Below are positions 42,674-52,157 of a DNA stretch of 64,000 nucleotides, in pieces. Source of the DNA: Roseateles aquatilis (GTDB taxonomy: Bacteria; Pseudomonadota; Gammaproteobacteria; Burkholderiales; Burkholderiaceae_C); assembly GCF_002205645.1 (NCBI RefSeq), contig NZ_NIOF01000014.1:89502-153501 (forward strand), written 5' to 3'. Within the stretch, counting starts at the first letter, position 1. Each line of letters begins with the position of its first letter. The position numbers and the translations under genes are program-made. Below the pieces are notes generated by a model. It did no database searches, was not told the origin of the DNA, and saw only the letters and a program-made list of their open reading frames with translations.

Positions 42674-42715
42674 CGCCATGCGCCATGCGCCATGCGCCAT
42701 GCGCCATGCGCCATG
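42674..42715. repeat. Six perfect tandem copies of CGCCATG
   Basis: Six exact 7-base units fill 42674-42715 in the gap between the redoxin and MFS genes, about 110 bases before the MFS start. No partner protein frame uses it convincingly. A short tandem repeat like this is a candidate for copy-number variation and could alter the upstream region of the transporter. Confidence 0.9.
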
Positions 42716-42825
42716 CGGCGGGGCGATTGGCGGCGTAAGCCCCTGGCCGCCTGGGTGCATCGCCGCTGCTCGCCCACGGTGCCGGCGGACCTGAGGACAA
42801 TCGCGCCTTTGAGCCCGTACCCTCG

Positions 42826-44085
42826 ATGAGTTCCCAGCCGCCCGCCTCCGCCTCCGCCACCAGCACGACCGCCGCGTCCGCGGCCGCGCCTGCCCAACCG
42901 GTGGCACCGATGTCCCGCGCGTTGGTGCTGTTGCTGGCGATGGGCGCCGGCCTCTCCGTGGCGCCGCTGTATTACGCGCAGCCGATGCTGGGCCTGCTGT
43001 CGACGGAGTTCGGCGCCAGCGCATCGCAGATCGGCCTGATCCCGATGCTGACGCAGTTCGGCTACGCCATCGCGATCCTGCTGCTGTCCCCGCTCGGCGA
43101 TCGCATCGAGCGCCGCCGGCTGATCGCCTACAAGAGCGCGGCGCTGCTGCTCGCGTTGCTGGTGGCCGCCGCGTCGCCCAACCTCGCCGCGTTGTGCCTG
43201 GCCAGCGTGCTGATCGGCGTGACCGCGTCGCTCGCGCAAGACCTGGTGCCGGCGGCGGCTTCGCTCGCGCCCGACGCGCAGCGCGGGCAGACGGTCGGCA
43301 CGGTGATGACGGGTCTGCTGCTCGGCATCCTGCTGTCCCGCGTCGTCAGCGGCATGTTGGCGCAGGAACTGGGCTGGCGCTGGGTGTTCGGGCTCGCGGC
43401 GATCAGCGTGCTGGGGCTGGGCCTGGCGCTGCAGCGTGGTTTGCCCCGGATGCCGCCGGCCAGCCCGATGCCTTACGGCGAATTGCTGCGGTCGATGCTG
43501 ACGCTCACCCGCCGCCACCCGGCGCTGCGCACCGCCGCAGCGACTCAGGCGTTGCTGGCGATCGGCTTCAGCGCGTTCTGGTCGACGCTGGCGGTGATGC
43601 TTCACCAGTCGATGAACCTGGGCAGCGCCGCGGCCGGTGCCTTCGGGCTCGCGGGTGCGGCCGGCGCGCTCGTCGCGCCGCTGGCCGGCCGGGTCGCCGA
43701 CAAGCGCGGCGCTCGCGCCGTCATCCGGCTGGGCGCGACGCTGGTGCTGGTGTCCTTCGTCGCCATGGGCCTGCTGCCCGGCAATCTGTGGGTGCTGGTG
43801 GCGGGCACGGTGCTGTTCGACCTCGGCGTCCAGTCCTGCCTCGTCGCGCACCAGAGCATCGTCTATGGCCTCGAACCGCCGGCGCGCAGCCGCCTCAACG
43901 CGGTGCTGATCGGCGCGATGTTCATCGGCATGGCCACCGGCGCGTGGCTGGGCTCGGTGTCGCTGCAGGCCCTGGGCTGGCGCGGCGTGTGCGGACTGGC
44001 CGTGGTCACCTCGGCGATCGCGCTGTTCCTGCGCATCCGGGCCGATCGCGCCGATCGTGCAGCGACCCCCGCGACGGCGCGCTGA
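42826..44085 (+). CDS. MFS transporter, drug-efflux type
   Basis: A 419-residue membrane protein with about 12 hydrophobic segments. An Ala/Ser/Pro-rich cytoplasmic N-terminus of 30 residues precedes LYYAQPMLGLLSTEFG; the loop 2-3 motif reads LSPLGDRIERRRLI, the classic GDRxxRR pattern. Loop 8-9 has AGRVADKRGARAVI. This is the MFS group of YfcJ/arabinose-efflux-like permeases common in Burkholderiales. Substrate unknown. It lies 253 bases after the redoxin gene, with the CGCCATG repeat between them. Confidence 0.93.
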   Translation: MSSQPPASASATSTTAASAAAPAQPVAPMSRALVLLLAMGAGLSVAPLYYAQPMLGLLSTEFGASASQIGLIPMLTQFGYAIAILLLSPLGDRIERRRLIAYKSAALLLALLVAAASPNLAALCLASVLIGVTASLAQDLVPAAASLAPDAQRGQTVGTVMTGLLLGILLSRVVSGMLAQELGWRWVFGLAAISVLGLGLALQRGLPRMPPASPMPYGELLRSMLTLTRRHPALRTAAATQALLAIGFSAFWSTLAVMLHQSMNLGSAAAGAFGLAGAAGALVAPLAGRVADKRGARAVIRLGATLVLVSFVAMGLLPGNLWVLVAGTVLFDLGVQSCLVAHQSIVYGLEPPARSRLNAVLIGAMFIGMATGAWLGSVSLQALGWRGVCGLAVVTSAIALFLRIRADRADRAATPATAR

Positions 44086-44258
44086 CGCCGGATCGACGCG
44101 TCCCTTCGTCGACGGGCGTGTGCGGCGCGCCACGTGGCCGCGCGCAAGTGTCACTTTCTCCCGCTTCGTCGCGCTTTCGGCGCGAGCGTTGACGCTCCCT
44201 TGACGCGGGTCCGCCGCGCGTAACCGTTACAGTCGTCGCTCAACAAAGAGCGGACCGG

Positions 44259-47200
44259 ATGACGGACAGAAGAGCGGGGGAGGCGGCACAGGCCGGCGCC
44301 TGGCAACCGGAACACACCCTCCACCAGGGGCGCCGGAGCGAAGTCGTCCGCGTTTCCGACGGACAAGGCGGCACCGCGCTGCTCAAGCGCCTGCGCGACG
44401 CCCGTCCCGATCCCGCCGCCATCGCCCGCCTGCGTCGCGAGCATGAACTCGCGCAGCGCCTCGATCCGGCCTGGATTCTTCGCCCGACGGCCTTCATCGA
44501 CCACGAGCGCCGCCCCGCGCTGCTGCTGCCGGACCTCGGCGCCGAGACCCTGCGCCGTCGCCTGACCCGGGGCCTGCTGGACAACGACGCGCTGATCCGC
44601 ATCGCGCTCGACCTGGTCGCCGCGCTGCAGCATCTGCATGGCCACGGCCTGATTCACCGCAACCTCGGGCCCGGCCAGATCCTGCTGCTGCCCGAGGCCG
44701 GCCGCGCGCCGGGCCGCGTGCTCATCGCCGATCTGGGCCTGGCCGCCGAGATCGAGCGCGAGCGCCCGCTGGTGCAGCGCGCCGAGCTGATCGAGGCCTC
44801 GCTGGCGACGCTGGCGCCGGAGCTCACCGGCCGCATGAGCCGCGACGTCGACTACCGGGCCGACTTCTACAGCCTGGGCGCGACGCTGCTGGAGGCGCTC
44901 ACCGGCGCGCCGCCGTTCGAGATCGACGACCCGGCGCGTGCCGTGCACGCGCATCTGGCGCTGGCGGCGCCGATGGCGACGACGCGCAATCACCAGGTCT
45001 TCGCGCCGCTGGCGCGGATCGTCGCCCACTGCCTGCACAAGGAGCCGGAAGGCCGCTATCAAAGCCACCAGGCGCTGCGTCAGGACCTGCAGATCTGCCA
45101 GGCGGCGCTGGAACAGGGTCGTGGCCTGCCGGGCTTCGAGCCGGGCCGCGGCGATGCCGCCGTGCGCTTCCAGCCCAGCGGCCGGCTCTATGGTCGCGAA
45201 ACGGCGCAAGCCCAGCTCGCGCAGGCCTTCGAGGACGCCGCGCAGGGATTCCCCGCCGGCGCCGGGCTGGTGGCCGTGGCGGGCTTCTCCGGCATCGGCA
45301 AGACCGCGCTGGTGCTGGCGGCGCAGCGCAGCCTGCTCGCGCAGCGCGGCCACTTCGCCGCCGCCAAGTTCAATCAGTACGGGCAGGACCGCCCCTATGG
45401 CCCGCTGCTTCACCTGCTGGCGCAGCGCGCCGCGCAGGTGCTGACGCTGCCGCCCGCGCAGCAGGCGGTCTGGCGCGAGCGGCTGCGCGACCGGCTCGGC
45501 GCCAACGCCGCCTTGCTGGCGCAAGCCCTGCCGGAACTGGCCCCGCTGCTGGACCTGGGCGCGCCGCTGATGCCGGTCGGTCCCGCGGAGGCGGAGAACC
45601 GCTTCCTGCGCAGCGTCAGCCAGGGCTTCGCCGCGCTGGCCCGCGACGGCGAGCCGCAGACGCTGTTCCTCGACGACTGGCAATGGGCCGACCGCGCCTC
45701 GCGCCGGCTGTTGCGGGAGTGCCTCAACGACGCCACGCTCCGCCACACGCTGATCGTCATCGCCTATCGCGACAACGAGATCCCGCCCGGTCATCCGATC
45801 GCGCAGGAGCTGCTCGAACTGCGCCAGCAACTCGGCGAGCGCTTCACGCCGCTGCGCGTGGGGCCGCTGGGTCTGGACGACACGCGTCGTCTGCTCGCCG
45901 ACAGCCTGCGTCGCGATCCGGAGGCGGAAGACGCCGGGCTCGACGAACTCGCGCGGCTCTGCCAGACGCGCACGGCGGGCAACCCGTTCTTCCTGCGCCG
46001 CTTGCTGGAGGACCTGGTCCGCCGCGGACTGATTCACTTCGACGCGACATCGCAGCGCTGGGACCATGCGCTGGAACGCATCGCGGCGACCCGCACCGCC
46101 GACAACGTCGTCGCGCTGATGCTGCAGCAGCTGGAGCGCCTGCCCGATGCCACGCGCCAGGCGCTCAGCGTGGCGGCGCTGTTGGGCGCGGGGTTCGGTC
46201 TCGACAGCCTGACCACCGCGCTCGACGCGCCGGCCGAGCAGATCGCGTCGGACCTGCTGCCGGCCCTGCAGGCGCAATTGCTCGTGCCCGCGAGCGCGCT
46301 GTACCGCTACGCGCCGCAATTGCAGGGCCAATCGAGCGAGGCGGTCCGTTACGCCTTCGCGCACGACCGCGTGCAGGAAGCGGCGTTGCAGCGCATCGCC
46401 GCCGACCAGCGGCCCGCCCTGCAACTGCGCATCGGCCGGCTCCTGCGCGACGACCACCGCGCGGCGCGCCCCGAGGTGGCGTTGCCGTACACGGTGCTGC
46501 ACCACCTGAACGCGGCCCGCATGCTGCTGCGGGACGACCGCGACGAAGCCGAGCGGCAGGCGCTGGCCGAGTCGAACGCGCAGGCCTCGCGGCAGGCGCT
46601 GGATGCCGCCGCCTTCGAGCCCGCGGCGGACTACGCGGAGCTGGCGCTCGAGCTGGCGCCGCGTGGCGGATCGCTGGCCGGCTCGCGCGCTGCATGGCTG
46701 CATCACGCCGCGCGGATGGCCTATCTGGCGGGTCGTCCGGCGCGCATGGATGCGCTGCTGGAGGAGGCGCTGGCCGACGCGACCGACGACGCCCAGCGCG
46801 CGCGGCTGCTGGAGGTCCGCATGGAGGCCTTCTACGCGCAGGGCCGGCTGGCCGAGACCGTGGACCTCGGGCTGAAGCTGTTCGGCCTGCTCGGCGCCGA
46901 GCTGCCGAAGGCCGTGGGACCGGACGCGATGGCCGAGGTGATGCGCCTGCTCGCGGCCCTGCAGCAGGAGATCACCGCGATGGGGCTGGACACGCTGGCC
47001 GCGCGCGAGCCGATGCACGACGAGGCGCGGCTGCTGCTGATCTCCATCGCCGCCAAGATGACCGCGGCGGCCTACATCGTGCGGCCGGCGCTGCTGCCGC
47101 TGCTGACGCTGTTCCAGGTCCGGCTCATGATCGACCACGGCCATGTGCCGCAGGCGTTGTCGGCGTACTCGGTGCTCGGCTTGATGTGCGCGGAGTTCCT

Positions 47201-49775
47201 CGGCGACTACCGCTTCGCCCATGACATCGGCGGCATGTCGATGGCGCTGGTGCGGCGCCATGGCTGGATGCAGGTGTTCGCGCATGCCGGGTTCTCCTTC
47301 CACGCGTTCCTCAGCCACTGGGGCCAAGGGCTGCGCGTGAGTATGGACGGCCTGATGGAGACGCATCGCAACGGCCTGGAGTTCGGCAACCTGCGCCATG
47401 CGGGGCTGGGTCTGTACGTGCACGACGCGCATGCCTTCCTGGCCGGCACGCCGTTGCCGGCGCTGCACGAGCAACTGCGGACGCACGCCCAGCGGCTGCG
47501 CGCGATGCGCCAGCCGGTGGCGGCGGATTACGAGGAAGCGTTGCTCGGCCTGGTGCTCGCGCTGCGGCGGCCGCATTTGCCGGAGCAGGGTTTCGAGGGC
47601 ATGGACGCCTTCGCCCGCACCTACGCGGAGCGCCAGGATCAGACCGGACTGATGTTCCTGCATGGCTGGCAGGCGGTGCTGCATTTCGTGGCGGATCGGC
47701 CGGAGCCGGCGTTGCGCAAGGCGCTGGAGGCGAAGGCGCTGTTCGCGGCCGGGCGCGGCATGCATGCCCAGTCGCTGTTCGTGTTCATCGCCGCGTGGGC
47801 CGCGCAGCGGCTCGCGATGACGGGCGGCGCGCGCGACCAGGCGGTCGAGGACGACGCGCTGCTGCGCCTGCGACGTTGGCGCGACGCCGGCCCGGGGCAT
47901 CTGCACGACCGCGTCGCCTTGCTGGAAGCGCAGCAGGCGATGCTGGCGCGGGCGCCGGACGTGGAAGTCGAGCGGCTGCTGGACCTCGCGTTGTTGTCCG
48001 CCGAAGGGCCGCATGGCACGCCGCTCGACGTCGCCGTGGTGTTGCGCGCGTTGACCGACTGGTGGAAGGACCGCGCGCCACCACGTGCCGAGCAGGCCCG
48101 GACGCGGCTGGGGCAGGTCTGGAAGGCGTGGGGCGTGACGGCGCTGGCGGGCCACGGCGCGCTGGCCCATGGAACTGGGATCGGCGCGGGTCGCGGCGCA
48201 GGACATGACTCGGGCGGCGACACGGCGGACGACGCCGCGCGCGCGGCGCGGCATGTCGACGGCGATGGCCTCGAGGAACTGACGCTGACCGGCGCGGCCG
48301 ACGTCCGCGTCGACGCCGCCGATCTGAGCAGCCTGACCAAGGCGGTGCAGGCGATCAGCAGCCAGCCCGACCTGCCGAGGTTGCTGCGCCGGCTGCTCGA
48401 GGTCGTCGCGGAGAACGCCGGTGCGCAGCGCGCCGCGATCGTGCTGGCCAGCGGCTCGTCGGGTGCGACCCGCTGGGTCCTGCAGGCCGAGGCCACGCTC
48501 GGCGACCAGCCGCGCCTGCACCTGCTGGAGCAATTGCCGCTGGAGCGCGCCGGCCATCAGCTGCCGCTCGACCTGATGAACCGCGTGCTGCGCGACGGGC
48601 GGCGCGAGCTGATCGTCGATGCGCGCGGGCTCGCGACGATGGAGGACTACTTCCGCGGCCATGCCGAGCCGCCGCGCTCGGTGCTGGCGCTGCCGCTGCT
48701 CAAGCAGGGGCAGACGGTGGGCGCGCTGTACCTGGAGAACGCGGCCGCGGCCGGCGTCTTCACCGATGATCGGGTCAGCTTCCTGGAGCTGCTCTGCGCC
48801 AACGTCGTCAACGCGGTGGACAACGCGCGGCTGGTGGCGGAGCTGCAGGAGCTCAACACCACGCTGGAGCGTCGCGTGGCGCAGCGCACCCGCGAGCTGG
48901 CCGACAGCGAGGAACGGCTGCGCGCGGTGCTGGACAACGCGCCGATCCCGATGGTCGTCACGCGCGAGCATGACGCGCTGATCGTCTATGCCAACGGTCC
49001 GTCGGCCGCCATCGTCGGCCGCCCGCTGGACGACCTGGTCGGCAAGCCCGCGATCAGCTTCTACCGCGACCCGGGCGATCGCGACCGCATGCAGCTGAAG
49101 TTCCGCGAGGAAGGCCGGTTGCAGGGCGAGGAGATCTGCCTGCTGGCCGCCGACGGCAGCGAGCTGTGGATGCTGCTGTCGATGGTGCCGGTGGTCTACG
49201 ACGGCGCGCCGTCGGTGCTGAGCACGCTGGTGGACTTCACCGAGCGCAAGCGGCTGGAGCTGGAGCTGCAGCGGCTGGCCACCACCGACGCGCTGACCGG
49301 CGCGGCCAACCGTCGCTGCTTCCTGGAACACGCCGAGGCGGAAGTGGCGCGCAGCCGTCGCTATGGGCTGGAGATGGCGCTGGTGATGATGGACGTCGAC
49401 CACTTCAAGCGCATCAACGACACGCTGGGCCATGCGCGCGGCGACGCCGCGCTGTGCCGCCTGGTGCAGCTGTGCGAGCACATCGTGCGCAAGCAGGATC
49501 TGCTGGGACGCCTGGGCGGCGAGGAGTTCGCGCTGCTGCTGCCGCAGACCTCGCTGGAGGACGCCACCCACCTGGTGGAGCGGCTGCGGCACCACATCGA
49601 GATCTCGGGGCTCGAGCTGCAGCCGGGTTCGCCGCCGGTGGCGCTGACGGCGAGCTTCGGCGTGACCGCGCTGCGCCGGGAGGACCTGCGTGTCGAGGAG
49701 CTGCTCGGCCGCGCGGACCAGGCGCTGTATCGCGCGAAGGACGGCGGACGCAACCGCGTCGAGCGGCAGGACTGA
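44259..49775 (+). CDS. Giant pseudokinase-ATPase-GAF-PAS-GGDEF diguanylate cyclase
   Basis: An 1838-residue cytoplasmic signalling protein. Order: protein-kinase-like domain (about 20-285), AAA/STAND-type ATPase (310-620; Walker A GFSGIGKTAL from 342, Walker B TLFLDDWQWAD near 469), a long helical TPR-like region (to about 1300), GAF (1355-1513), coiled coil, PAS (1549-1660), GGDEF (1665-1835). In the kinase part the VAIK lysine (ALLKRL) and DLG remain, but the catalytic loop is HRNLGPGQIL: Asp of HRD is Asn135, so it is probably a pseudokinase. The cyclase site is GGEEF (1753-1757), with an RKQD inhibitory site five residues before. Related Burkholderiales proteins end in a histidine kinase; here c-di-GMP synthesis is the likely output. 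Confidence 0.93.
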   Translation: MTDRRAGEAAQAGAWQPEHTLHQGRRSEVVRVSDGQGGTALLKRLRDARPDPAAIARLRREHELAQRLDPAWILRPTAFIDHERRPALLLPDLGAETLRRRLTRGLLDNDALIRIALDLVAALQHLHGHGLIHRNLGPGQILLLPEAGRAPGRVLIADLGLAAEIERERPLVQRAELIEASLATLAPELTGRMSRDVDYRADFYSLGATLLEALTGAPPFEIDDPARAVHAHLALAAPMATTRNHQVFAPLARIVAHCLHKEPEGRYQSHQALRQDLQICQAALEQGRGLPGFEPGRGDAAVRFQPSGRLYGRETAQAQLAQAFEDAAQGFPAGAGLVAVAGFSGIGKTALVLAAQRSLLAQRGHFAAAKFNQYGQDRPYGPLLHLLAQRAAQVLTLPPAQQAVWRERLRDRLGANAALLAQALPELAPLLDLGAPLMPVGPAEAENRFLRSVSQGFAALARDGEPQTLFLDDWQWADRASRRLLRECLNDATLRHTLIVIAYRDNEIPPGHPIAQELLELRQQLGERFTPLRVGPLGLDDTRRLLADSLRRDPEAEDAGLDELARLCQTRTAGNPFFLRRLLEDLVRRGLIHFDATSQRWDHALERIAATRTADNVVALMLQQLERLPDATRQALSVAALLGAGFGLDSLTTALDAPAEQIASDLLPALQAQLLVPASALYRYAPQLQGQSSEAVRYAFAHDRVQEAALQRIAADQRPALQLRIGRLLRDDHRAARPEVALPYTVLHHLNAARMLLRDDRDEAERQALAESNAQASRQALDAAAFEPAADYAELALELAPRGGSLAGSRAAWLHHAARMAYLAGRPARMDALLEEALADATDDAQRARLLEVRMEAFYAQGRLAETVDLGLKLFGLLGAELPKAVGPDAMAEVMRLLAALQQEITAMGLDTLAAREPMHDEARLLLISIAAKMTAAAYIVRPALLPLLTLFQVRLMIDHGHVPQALSAYSVLGLMCAEFLGDYRFAHDIGGMSMALVRRHGWMQVFAHAGFSFHAFLSHWGQGLRVSMDGLMETHRNGLEFGNLRHAGLGLYVHDAHAFLAGTPLPALHEQLRTHAQRLRAMRQPVAADYEEALLGLVLALRRPHLPEQGFEGMDAFARTYAERQDQTGLMFLHGWQAVLHFVADRPEPALRKALEAKALFAAGRGMHAQSLFVFIAAWAAQRLAMTGGARDQAVEDDALLRLRRWRDAGPGHLHDRVALLEAQQAMLARAPDVEVERLLDLALLSAEGPHGTPLDVAVVLRALTDWWKDRAPPRAEQARTRLGQVWKAWGVTALAGHGALAHGTGIGAGRGAGHDSGGDTADDAARAARHVDGDGLEELTLTGAADVRVDAADLSSLTKAVQAISSQPDLPRLLRRLLEVVAENAGAQRAAIVLASGSSGATRWVLQAEATLGDQPRLHLLEQLPLERAGHQLPLDLMNRVLRDGRRELIVDARGLATMEDYFRGHAEPPRSVLALPLLKQGQTVGALYLENAAAAGVFTDDRVSFLELLCANVVNAVDNARLVAELQELNTTLERRVAQRTRELADSEERLRAVLDNAPIPMVVTREHDALIVYANGPSAAIVGRPLDDLVGKPAISFYRDPGDRDRMQLKFREEGRLQGEEICLLAADGSELWMLLSMVPVVYDGAPSVLSTLVDFTERKRLELELQRLATTDALTGAANRRCFLEHAEAEVARSRRYGLEMALVMMDVDHFKRINDTLGHARGDAALCRLVQLCEHIVRKQDLLGRLGGEEFALLLPQTSLEDATHLVERLRHHIEISGLELQPGSPPVALTASFGVTALRREDLRVEELLGRADQALYRAKDGGRNRVERQD

Positions 49776-49827
49776 CGATGGGTCGGCCGGGCTCGCCGTT
49801 GGCGGCCCCGCGGCCCTGCGACCGCGA

Positions 49828-50742
49828 TCAGGGATCGATGCGGGACGGCTTCGAGCGTTCCTTGTAGAACGCGTCGAAGCGGGCGGCGTAGTGCGCGCGC
49901 GTTTCCGGCGTGAGCCAGCGCATCAGGCCGGCACGCAGGCTGGCCGCGCCTTCCGGTCGACCGAAGGCGGTGTCGATGCCGCGGATCGCGGCCAGTCCCC
50001 ACGGCGTGCGCGGGCAGGCGATGCCGGCCATCACGAGCTCGCTCGCGCCCTGGATGGGCACGCTGACGAGGTCCTTGGGATTGCCGGACATGATCAGCGC
50101 CATGTCCAGGTCGATCGAGTAATCGGCGCGGTCCAGGCTGACCATCTGCAGCACGCGCGCGCCGAAGTCGCGCGGCGCGTACATCGCCACGGCGCTGCCC
50201 GCGGGGCGGGCGGCGAGCATCTCGTCGAGCGCCGGTCCGTAGCTGCGGCCGTCGATCAGCGCGCCGCGCAGTCGCGTGTCGGCGAGCAGCCGCGGCAACT
50301 GGACCTCGCCGGCGGCATTGCGAGGCAGGCGCGCGAGCCGGTCGCGCCGCACGATGAGCTGCGGCGGCGGCGTGAGCTGGGTGTTGGTGAAGTAGGCCGA
50401 TTTCTCGCGCTCGGGCGTGCGGACCAGGTTGGCGCGGCAGACCTCGTCGCCGTTCTCGATCATCTGCCAGCTGCGCTTGGCGTTGGCCAGGACGACCTCA
50501 TGCCGCACCTTCGGCCAGTACCTGGCCAGGTAGGCGGTGATGCGGCTGGTCACGCCGCTGGCGTCGGAGGCGGCCAGCTGGGGCGCGTGGTCGGAGGCCA
50601 GCCAGGTGATCTTGGTGACCGCAGGCAGGGCCGGATCGGCCGGCTGGGCGCGGGTGGCGGGGCTTGCCAGGGCGGCGGCCAGGGACAGGAGCGCGAACAG
50701 CTGCGCGCGGATCGGGGCGGGGGACTTCACGGCCGCCAGCAT
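49828..50742 (-). CDS. Periplasmic solute-binding-like protein (SBP_bac_3-type)
   Basis: A 304-residue exported protein: signal peptide to about residue 33 (LFALLSLAAALASPATRAQ), then a two-lobe binding-protein-like chain with ITWLASDHAPQL near the start and YFTNTQLTPPPQLIV. It resembles the group of extracellular solute-binding family 3-like proteins of unknown ligand found beside diguanylate cyclases and other sensors. Convergent with the giant cyclase gene at 52 bases. The start at 50742 was chosen because it gives a proper signal peptide. No transporter partner is adjacent. Confidence 0.78.
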   Translation of the reverse strand: MLAAVKSPAPIRAQLFALLSLAAALASPATRAQPADPALPAVTKITWLASDHAPQLAASDASGVTSRITAYLARYWPKVRHEVVLANAKRSWQMIENGDEVCRANLVRTPEREKSAYFTNTQLTPPPQLIVRRDRLARLPRNAAGEVQLPRLLADTRLRGALIDGRSYGPALDEMLAARPAGSAVAMYAPRDFGARVLQMVSLDRADYSIDLDMALIMSGNPKDLVSVPIQGASELVMAGIACPRTPWGLAAIRGIDTAFGRPEGAASLRAGLMRWLTPETRAHYAARFDAFYKERSKPSRIDP

Positions 50743-50855
50743 AAAGGGCGTCGCGATCCGCGATCCGGCAGCGCGGTTTTTCATGGCCGGCGGCATCGGT
50801 ACTTGATCACCGACCCGTCCGTTGCGGGGGGGGGAGGCGCGCCACCGGCACCGCG

Positions 50856-50889
50856 AAAAAATGCCCCGCCGGCATTCGCCGGGCGGGGC
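50856..50889 (-). terminator. Rho-independent terminator after the first sbp gene
   Basis: On the minus strand a GC-rich stem (GCCCCGCCCGGC with GCCGGCGGGGC, one bulged C, loop GAAT) is followed by A and six T. It lies about 120 bases after the sbp stop and ends the sulfate gene cluster. Confidence 0.8.
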
Positions 50890-51008
50890 TGCTCGCACAG
50901 AGAGCGAACGGTCTGGGTGCCCACGGCGCCGCGGATGCGGCGCAGAAGACGGACCGAGGAGACAAACGGAAACTTGCTGCGGGCGTCCGGCTCGACGCCC
51001 GGCGGCGC

Positions 51009-52031
51009 TCAGCGCACCGCGCTGATCTGGTCGAAGACGCCGCCGTCGTCGAAGTGGGTCTTCTGCGCATTGCGCCAGCCGCCGAAGACCTCGTCGATCG
51101 TCACCAGCTTCACCGGCGCGAATTGCTTCGCGTACTGGGCCGCGACCTTCGGATCACGCGGACGGTAGTAGTTCTTCGCCGCGATTTCCTGGCCTTCCGG
51201 CGAGTACAGGTACTCCAGGTAAGCCTGCGCGACCTTGCGCGTGCCCTTCCGGTCGACCGTCTTGTCCACCACCGACACCGGCGGCTCGGCCAGGATCGAC
51301 AGGCTGGGGGTGACGATCTCGAACTTGTCCGGACCGAGCTCCTTCACCGCCAGGTAGGCCTCGTTCTCCCAGGCGATCAGCACGTCGCCGATGCCGCGCT
51401 CGACGAAGGTCGTCGTCGAGCCGCGGGCGCCGGAGTCCAGCACCTTGGTGTTGCCGTAGATGCGCTTGACGAAGGCCTTGGCCGTGTCCGCGCTGCCGCC
51501 GGGCTGCTTCAGCGCATAGGCCCAGGCCGCCAGGTAGTTCCAGCGCGCGCCGCCCGAGGTCTTCGGGTTGGGCGTGATCACGGCGGTGCCGTCGCGGGCC
51601 AGGTCCGGCCAGTCCTTGATCTGCTTCGGGTTGCCCTTGCGGACCAGGAACACGATCGTCGACGTGTAGGGCGACGCGTTGCTCGGCAGGCGCTTCTGCC
51701 AGTCCGCCGGCACCAGCTTGCCGTGGTCGTGCAGCGCGTCGATGTCGTAGGCCAGCGCCAGCGTCACGACGTCGGCGTCCAGGCCGTCGATCACCGAGCG
51801 CGCCTGCTTGCCCGACCCGCCGTGCGAGTTCTTCACCGTCACCGTCTCGCCGGTCTTGGCCTTCCAGTACTTGGCGAAGGCCGCGTTGAAGTCCTGGTAC
51901 AGCTCGCGCGTCGGGTCGTAGGAGACGTTCAGCAGCGTGACCGCGCCCTGCGCATGGGCCATGGGCATCAACGCGCCGCCCACGAGGGTGGCGGCGGCTA
52001 GCAGCGAGACGGTGCGGCGGAGAGCGTTCAC
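51009..52031 (-). CDS. sbp: Sulfate-binding periplasmic protein, copy 1
   Basis: A 340-residue sulfate/thiosulfate-binding protein. Signal peptide to AHAQ (about 28), then [19 protein letters not shown], the N-terminus of Sbp/CysP. The sulfate-site motif [22 protein letters not shown] and the second-lobe motif [25 protein letters not shown] are intact. Delivers sulfate to CysTWA. It is the last gene of the minus-strand sulfur block, 126 bases after the cysB-like gene, followed by a strong terminator. A second Sbp (57314-58369) shares the same motifs. Confidence 0.95.
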   Translation of the reverse strand: MNALRRTVSLLAAATLVGGALMPMAHAQGAVTLLNVSYDPTRELYQDFNAAFAKYWKAKTGETVTVKNSHGGSGKQARSVIDGLDADVVTLALAYDIDALHDHGKLVPADWQKRLPSNASPYTSTIVFLVRKGNPKQIKDWPDLARDGTAVITPNPKTSGGARWNYLAAWAYALKQPGGSADTAKAFVKRIYGNTKVLDSGARGSTTTFVERGIGDVLIAWENEAYLAVKELGPDKFEIVTPSLSILAEPPVSVVDKTVDRKGTRKVAQAYLEYLYSPEGQEIAAKNYYRPRDPKVAAQYAKQFAPVKLVTIDEVFGGWRNAQKTHFDDGGVFDQISAVR

Positions 52032-52157
52032 GGGAGTCTTCTCTTGTCGGTTGAGGGAGCGCTCAATGTAGGCGAGCGCACTTTGGAAGGAAACGAAGAA
52101 GATGTGCTTTGCATTTCATGTTTGCCCCGGGTGACGGTGGCGGCCTCGTGGCGCCGT

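Noticed and set aside
42674..42715. The CGCCATG array as a CRISPR or coding repeat.
   Set aside because: Units are contiguous 7-mers without spacers, and the frames through it are low-complexity.
44151..49595. An 1814-codon open frame on the minus strand opposite the giant cyclase gene.
   Set aside because: It is an artefact of high GC and codon bias: its protein is Arg/Gln/His-rich low-complexity sequence without motifs, while the plus strand gives clear kinase, GAF, PAS and GGDEF motifs.
50826..50834. A run of nine G as a phase-variation tract.
   Set aside because: It lies in a gap between the binding-protein gene and a terminator, with no promoter or coding frame that it could switch.
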